Shown piece by piece: positions 59,219 through 64,000 of a stretch of 64,000 bases of DNA. How positions within the stretch are numbered: the first letter of the stretch is position 1; each line of letters starts with the position of its first letter. The notes beneath the pieces are model-generated. The model was given only the letters and a program-made list of their open reading frames with translations, was not told where the DNA came from and ran no database searches. Both the position numbers and the translations under genes were made by a program. This stretch comes from Taibaiella sp. (GTDB lineage: Bacteria > Bacteroidota > Bacteroidia > Chitinophagales > Chitinophagaceae): contig JAHHDV010000004.1 of NCBI GenBank assembly GCA_019739295.1, positions 1-64,000 on the forward strand. Direction: 5' to 3'.

Positions 59219-61013
59219 AATTTATCATTTGCAGCTCAACCATTCTTTTAAATTTCGGAGAAATATTAATCAGCTGTTTAAAATCTCCGCTGGCTTCGAT
59301 AGTTTTATTTCCTAACAGGTATATCTTATCGGCATTCCGGATAGTGGATAGCCGATGTGCGATTACAAGGATTGTAAACTTGCCTTTAAGCTGGTCTATA
59401 TTGGCCTGGATCTCCTTTTCCGTTTCGGAATCCAATGCGGAAGTTGCCTCATCCAATATCAGTAAATCTACATCTTTAAATAATTCCCTCGCTATGGAAA
59501 TCCTTTGCTTCTGGCCCCCCGAAAGAGCTACTCCATTATCTCCTAATCTGGTATTTTCCCGATCGGGCATATGCTGGATATAGTGTTCAAGGGATGCTAA
59601 TTTAATGGCTTCTTTAAAACGTTCCCTGTTCTGTGCATTAGGCTCTGCCCAAAATGTAACGTTATTGAAAATGGTATCATTAAAGATAACCGGGTCCTGT
59701 GAAATATAACCGATCCTGGACCTGTATTCTAATACATTGATATCCGAAATTTGTTCTTTGTTATTCAGGTATACCCCACCTTCTGTAGGATGATACAGTC
59801 CGGCTAAGATATTGACCAGACTGGTCTTGCCGGATCCGCTCTCTCCTACGAAAGCAGTTGTTTCATTTTTATTAATCTGAACATTTACACCTTCGAGAAC
59901 GGTAAAATTATCAAAACTCAGTGCAAGAGCTCTTGTATTCAGCTGAGAAAACGTAATATTATACGGTGTACCGCCAATCTGTTCCTTATATTCCCTGATC
60001 TCTTTATACAAAGAATTCACAGCTTCAATACTTCCCACATTCTGTAAGAAATTCTGCCAGAAATTTTGAACGCTGGTGAGGTAAGACAAGGCCCTATAAA
60101 AAAACAACAGACTGACAATGATGGAAGAAAGAGAACCATTCAAATAGTTGATCTGAAACGCTATTACACCCGCAATGATGGCAATGATAATGGGTTCCCG
60201 CGTAGAAGAAGAGATCGCCTGGTAATGGCCCATTCTGAAATTGATCTGCTCTGTCTCTCTGATCACCTTATTGAGTTTCCTGATATACTTGGCAAAATAA
60301 TTGGTTGCCTTCAGGTATCTAAAATGTGAAATAGCCTGGATCAGGTAGGCATTGAAATCATGGCTCTTTTTGCTTACATTTACAGATAGCCTTTTGGTTA
60401 TCTGGAATATTCTCTTGTAGATAAAATTAGACAGGGCGGCACCGATCCCGATCAGAATGGCAAATTGCCAGTTGGCAAAGAAAGCCAGGATCACATAGGT
60501 CAGTAACATGACTACCATCTGTGCGCTCTGAAAATATTGTGTCATGGAAGCAAACAGCTTGGTAACCTCTCCTACCAGCGTATTTTGAATCCTTCCGGCT
60601 TCCAGTTTCGTAAATCCCGGATAGCTTAGTTCCTGGAGCCCTGTCATCAGGGAATGCCTGACTTTTGTAATAAACCGGTATCTTATGAATGTGAAATATT
60701 TAATCTGGAAAAACCTGATCAGGCCTTTTAAACAAAACAATAAAATAAGAAACAAAAGGATGGAATTAAGGTTCAGTTCCAGGCCCATGGCATGAATGAT
60801 ATCTACAAGAAAAGCCAAATTGCCCAAGTCTCCCTCGGCAACATTCTGATCACCTGCAGCGGCTGATAATAACGGGATAAACATTGCCAGACCGAACCCG
60901 TCAAGGAGACCGACAATAACATTTACGAACAGGTAGGCAAACAGGTGATTACCAACAATACTCTTGTAGTAGTAAAAATAACCCCAGAAATTATTCTTGA
61001 AATCGGCTTTCAT
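59211..61013 (-). CDS. MsbA-like ABC exporter (permease-ATPase fusion)
   Basis: 600 residues: six membrane helices (residues ~20-320) and a C-terminal ATPase with Walker A VGESGSGKTS, signature ALSGGQKQR, Walker B LLILDEATSALD and VIAHRLST. As a half-transporter dimer it probably flips a lipid-linked glycan. Location in the polysaccharide locus supports a flippase role. Confidence 0.9.
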   Translation of the reverse strand: MKADFKNNFWGYFYYYKSIVGNHLFAYLFVNVIVGLLDGFGLAMFIPLLSAAAGDQNVAEGDLGNLAFLVDIIHAMGLELNLNSILLFLILLFCLKGLIRFFQIKYFTFIRYRFITKVRHSLMTGLQELSYPGFTKLEAGRIQNTLVGEVTKLFASMTQYFQSAQMVVMLLTYVILAFFANWQFAILIGIGAALSNFIYKRIFQITKRLSVNVSKKSHDFNAYLIQAISHFRYLKATNYFAKYIRKLNKVIRETEQINFRMGHYQAISSSTREPIIIAIIAGVIAFQINYLNGSLSSIIVSLLFFYRALSYLTSVQNFWQNFLQNVGSIEAVNSLYKEIREYKEQIGGTPYNITFSQLNTRALALSFDNFTVLEGVNVQINKNETTAFVGESGSGKTSLVNILAGLYHPTEGGVYLNNKEQISDINVLEYRSRIGYISQDPVIFNDTIFNNVTFWAEPNAQNRERFKEAIKLASLEHYIQHMPDRENTRLGDNGVALSGGQKQRISIARELFKDVDLLILDEATSALDSETEKEIQANIDQLKGKFTILVIAHRLSTIRNADKIYLLGNKTIEASGDFKQLINISPKFKRMVELQMINYD

Positions 61014-61037
61014 TCAATTCAGTTTATTAGGCTTGAT

Positions 61038-62048
61038 TTATAGGTCTAAATATTTCCATTGCAAAGGTGTGCCGATTTGTAAGTCTTCTTTGGCTTTTTT
61101 CCCAAGAACTTCGAAATAGTACTTGGGATGTAACCCAAAGCCCGGCCTTACAGACTTAATATTTTCTGCCGTGATCACTTCTCCTTTTTGGATATCGCAG
61201 GATACGAACAAGGATCTCCTTCTGTTCCTGTTTCTCTCGGTTAGTTCATACTTGATTTCACCCAATGCGGCCATTGCTTCGTGACAGGCATTGACCATTT
61301 GTTTGAATTCTTCGGGCTCCATAGAGAAGGCCGCATCAGGACCTCCCTGATTTCTGTCCAGAATAAAATGCTTTTCAATTACTCTTGCTCCTAATGCCAC
61401 GGCTACGACAGGTACGGTACTCCCCATAGTATGATCAGAAAGTCCGACTTTCACTCCAAAGGTATCCCTCAGGTTAGGAATGGTCATCAGGTTTGCCATG
61501 TCGGCAGCTGCCGGATATTCGGAAGTACATTTCAGAAGTGTGATATCATTATTCCCTGATTCTCGACAGGTTTCCACTGCGAGTTCAATATCGGATAAAC
61601 TGGCAACACCTGTGGAAATGATTATTGGTTTACCTTGACTGGCTGTATATGCGATCAATGGGATATCGGTAATTTCAAAGGAAGCAATTTTATATCTTGG
61701 GACATTCAGAGAGAATAATAAATCTACCCCTTCCTTATCGAAAGGTGAAGAAAAAAATTCTAATCCTTTTGATTCAGCATATTCTTTTAACGGTTTATGC
61801 CAGGCATACGGCAAAGATGCCTCTTTGTACAAATCATATAATCTTCTACCTTCCCAAAGGCTGCCCTTTCTAGCCATAAAGATCTCTGACTCTACATCCA
61901 GCGTCAGTGAATCTGCAGTGTAAGTTTGAATTTTTACTGCATCGGCACCACTTTCTGCAATCGCATCTATTGTACGATAGGCTAAATCCAAATCATTATT
62001 ATGATTTGCCGAGATTTCTGCAATGATATACAAAGATTGATCATTCAT
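61038..62048 (-). CDS. pseI: Pseudaminic acid synthase
   Basis: The 336-residue NeuB-family enzyme has a TIM barrel (IIAEISANHNNDLDLAYR, GADAVKIQTYTADSLTLD, LFSSPFDKEGVDLL, VGLSDHTMGSTVPVVAVALGA, EKHFILDR) and a C-terminal SAF antifreeze-like domain (GEVITAENIKSVRPGFGL). The GSLWEGRRLYDLYKEA motif is typical of PseI rather than sialic acid synthase. It condenses a 6-deoxy-altrose derivative with phosphoenolpyruvate. Confidence 0.9.
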   Translation of the reverse strand: MNDQSLYIIAEISANHNNDLDLAYRTIDAIAESGADAVKIQTYTADSLTLDVESEIFMARKGSLWEGRRLYDLYKEASLPYAWHKPLKEYAESKGLEFFSSPFDKEGVDLLFSLNVPRYKIASFEITDIPLIAYTASQGKPIIISTGVASLSDIELAVETCRESGNNDITLLKCTSEYPAAADMANLMTIPNLRDTFGVKVGLSDHTMGSTVPVVAVALGARVIEKHFILDRNQGGPDAAFSMEPEEFKQMVNACHEAMAALGEIKYELTERNRNRRRSLFVSCDIQKGEVITAENIKSVRPGFGLHPKYYFEVLGKKAKEDLQIGTPLQWKYLDL

Positions 62049-62562
62049 TTCCTAACCCATATTTTTTTTTTAAACTCTTCAATCGTAGTTATCTTCTTGG
62101 CCGGAACTCCTCCTACAACAATTCTATCTTCAACAGATTTTGTAACTATAGAACCAGCAGCTATCAAGCAAGATCTCCCGATTCTTACACCGGCTGTTAT
62201 GGCACTTTGAGCTCCGATCCATGTCCCTCTTCCTATATAAATTGGCTCAGCTTTAAAACCGCCAAATCGAAAACTATCTCCTTTCATCAAGTGATTTGAA
62301 GCTGTAATTGAAACGAAATTCCCAATTAATACCTCATCATCAAGTTTAATTTCACCTTGGCCTAAATAAGTGTTGAAACCAATATAAACATTATCTCCTA
62401 CTTCTAGTCCATTAGGATTAAAAATATAAGCCTGACTAGCAACTTTGAAATTTTTTCCATACGACTTTAAATATGGTTCGTATAATTTTCCCCCTGACCC
62501 TATCTCCCAAGGGACCATCTGGAATAAAAAGCATTTGCCATTTTATCTTTATCCTCGCCCAT
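62045..62562 (-). CDS. Hexapeptide acyltransferase (WbbJ-like)
   Basis: Left-handed beta-helix repeats (VGDNVYIGFNTYLGQGEIKL, IGRGTWIGAQSAITAGVRI) with catalytic His in ITASNHLMKG. The printed frame starts at 62518. The ATG at 62562 directly follows the upstream stop and joins if one T is added to a T5 run near 62530, giving 172 residues. The start is therefore uncertain. It overlaps pseI by 4 bp and probably acetylates a sugar in the pseudaminic-acid branch. Confidence 0.83.
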
Positions 62563-63558
62563 TTAGTTATTGGCTTCATAAATCATAAAATTATCACTAA
62601 TAATTTTGTATATTCTTTCAACTCCTTTCGTATCAAATAAACTCCTCATTTTTAATGAAATTCTCTTTCTTCTTTCGGAATTACTCAACAGATCTATAAC
62701 CGAAGTGTATATTTTTTTCTTCATCCAGTTCATTGTGTACTCCTAAATTGATTCCAGCCCCTTTTTCAACCAACTCCTGAGTGATCTCAAACTGTTTTTT
62801 TGTGAATAGAGATTGCTAAAAATGGTATACCCACTACACTAGCTTCATATCTAGTCAATCCTCCATTAATAATAGCTATATCATTTTCAGAAAATAATTT
62901 GACAAGATTATCGGTAAATCCAATTAATTCCACATTTGGGTATAAGTCTGAAACTCTCTTCAATTCATTATAATCGTTTGCCTTTTCAGAAAGTAAGATT
63001 GTAATACTCAAAGTGCTGTCTTTAAACAAGGCTTTTTAGGACTTTTAATGTCAGACTATAGGGATCTGTACCTCCCATAGTTACTATAATCTTTTTTGAA
63101 TCCGGATTAATCTGAAAATAAGAATGATTAAATTCCTCTCTAAATGTTAGATAATCTCTCCCCACATATATTTTAGTTCTGCTTGCGGTAATAATTTCAG
63201 AATCCTTTACAGAAGGAAAAAATGATATATGTTCAAATCTCTTTTTTAAATCGAACATAAATAGTGTTATTGAAACTATAAATAATTTTGTTTTAGACAA
63301 CCAGGACAAACTATCGTAATCACTCTCTATACTATCAATAATAACAACATCATAATCTGACTCCAAAAATTCCAAATCTTGTTCGCAGAACGATCTTACA
63401 ACAACAAAATCTCCATCGAAGGAGAATATACAGGATTCCGGTACTATTATTTTAACTGAATTATTTTTGCTTGTAAAGAATGAATACAGCATCCGCGTCC
63501 TGGAGATATGTCCAAAACCTATTGATAAAGATCCATTAGTTATAAAAGCTATATTCAT
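62563..63558 (-). CDS. PseG-like UDP-sugar hydrolase / SpsG-like protein, frame broken
   Basis: Breaks at 63033-63037 (A5), 62795-62801 (A7) and 62712-62718 (A7) each resolve by removing one base, giving 330 residues. The N-terminus ITNGSLSIGFGHISRTRML carries the GxGHxxR nucleotide-sugar motif and IIVTMGGTDPYSLT the donor-site glycine motif of the PseG/SpsG glycosyltransferase-like fold. The C-terminal half has INGGLTRYEASVVGIP. PseG removes UDP from the altrose derivative before PseI acts, matching the neighbouring pseI. Confidence 0.82.
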
Positions 63559-64000
63559 CTATTCCACTATTATTTGAACTTCATTTCTAAAGATTTCAAC
63601 CCGTTTTTCTGCTTCTTCGACATTATCACCATAGGCTACAATCTTACCTATTCTGTCTGTTCCCTTTCTCAATTGATTTATTTGTTCTCCAATTGAGGTA
63701 GTTATTTCAAACTCTAAAATCTGGTTTCTCATTTCTTTATCATTTACTTCAAAACCTCGGTAAACACCATCTTTAGGAGATTCTATAATGATTGCAGCTA
63801 CAGGTTTTTCAAATTTCAACTGCAAATCAACCTCTTCACCAATAGCATTCAATATTGTATTTTTCACCCAATCAATTCCGGTATGATAATATACTAATTC
63901 TGGCAAAACAAGTCGCCCCGATTCTAGCTCCTATTTCAATAACCTTAAACCCGCTTAGTATTGACATCCAATATTAAATCAATATTAGCGGGACCATTTT
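63559..64000 (-). CDS. ATP-grasp ligase, C-terminal part, cut by window edge and frame broken
   Basis: The visible 3' end reads NIDLILD, then IEIGARIGAT and the printed frame from PELVYYHTGIDW. It resembles the C-terminal part of carbamoyl-phosphate-synthase-like ATP-grasp proteins found in sugar clusters. Two base removals (in 63905-63908 and near 63955) join it. It ends 1 bp before the PseG-like ATG. The N-terminal part lies outside the window. Confidence 0.68.

Noticed and set aside
1..64000. CRISPR arrays, tRNA or rRNA genes, phage or conjugative modules
   Set aside because: No regularly spaced repeats, tRNA-like cloverleaf with CCA, rRNA motifs, or phage/conjugation proteins were seen.

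Overview
The window comes from a Bacteroidota genome, probably near the Chitinophagales/Sphingobacteriales. Supporting signs are type IX secretion (T9SS) C-terminal sorting domains, TTTG / TAnnTTTG promoters, DUF2480 and DUF2851 proteins, a caa3-type oxidase block with two subunit III genes, and a reporter-propeller sensor. No rRNA, tRNA or CRISPR array is visible.

Layout. 1-1.4 kb: 5' part of a propeller sensor. 1.8-9.5 kb: a T9SS surface protein and a ~2,200-residue repeat adhesin. 10.3-19.0 kb: a RiPP (ribosomally made, modified peptide) operon of the grasp-with-spasm type, read right to left: double-glycine precursor, 361-aa unknown, ATP-grasp ligase, 74-aa basic protein, SPASM protein, C39-peptidase ABC exporter, HlyD adaptor, TolC channel. 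19.3-20.2 kb: a strongly structured non-coding stretch and a divergent HTH regulator. 20.3-24 kb: DUF2480, a JmjC-like cupin, fabH and fabG. 24-28.2 kb: respiratory oxidase assembly and subunit genes (DUF420, SCO, subunits IV, III, III, ctaB). 28.4-37.2 kb: a Mef-like efflux pump behind a structured leader, two SDR enzymes, an AraC regulator, a class A beta-lactamase, recJ and a LamG/T9SS protein. 37.4-42.1 kb: CBS protein, hydrolase, fatty-acid hydroxylase-like protein, DUF2851 and a small outer-membrane protein. 42.1-49.0 kb: mrpABCDEFG cation/proton antiporter operon with mrpA split by an IS3-family element. 49.3-64 kb: a T9SS protein and a surface-polysaccharide locus with pseudaminic-acid genes; a second copy of the same IS interrupts an acyltransferase gene.

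A feature of the whole window is that about 40 reading-frame breaks fall in short mononucleotide runs, and nearly all are cured by removing one base. The corrected frames restore family motifs (for example the SPASM cysteines) and give lengths divisible by three. Many genes that look broken, including most of the RiPP operon, are therefore probably intact in the organism. The two IS insertions are different: both have perfect 4-bp target duplications and are real gene disruptions.

Working picture: the RiPP genes make, cross-link, cut and export a Tyr/Thr/Asp-rich peptide through a dedicated type I channel. The surface-polysaccharide and T9SS genes build the cell envelope.
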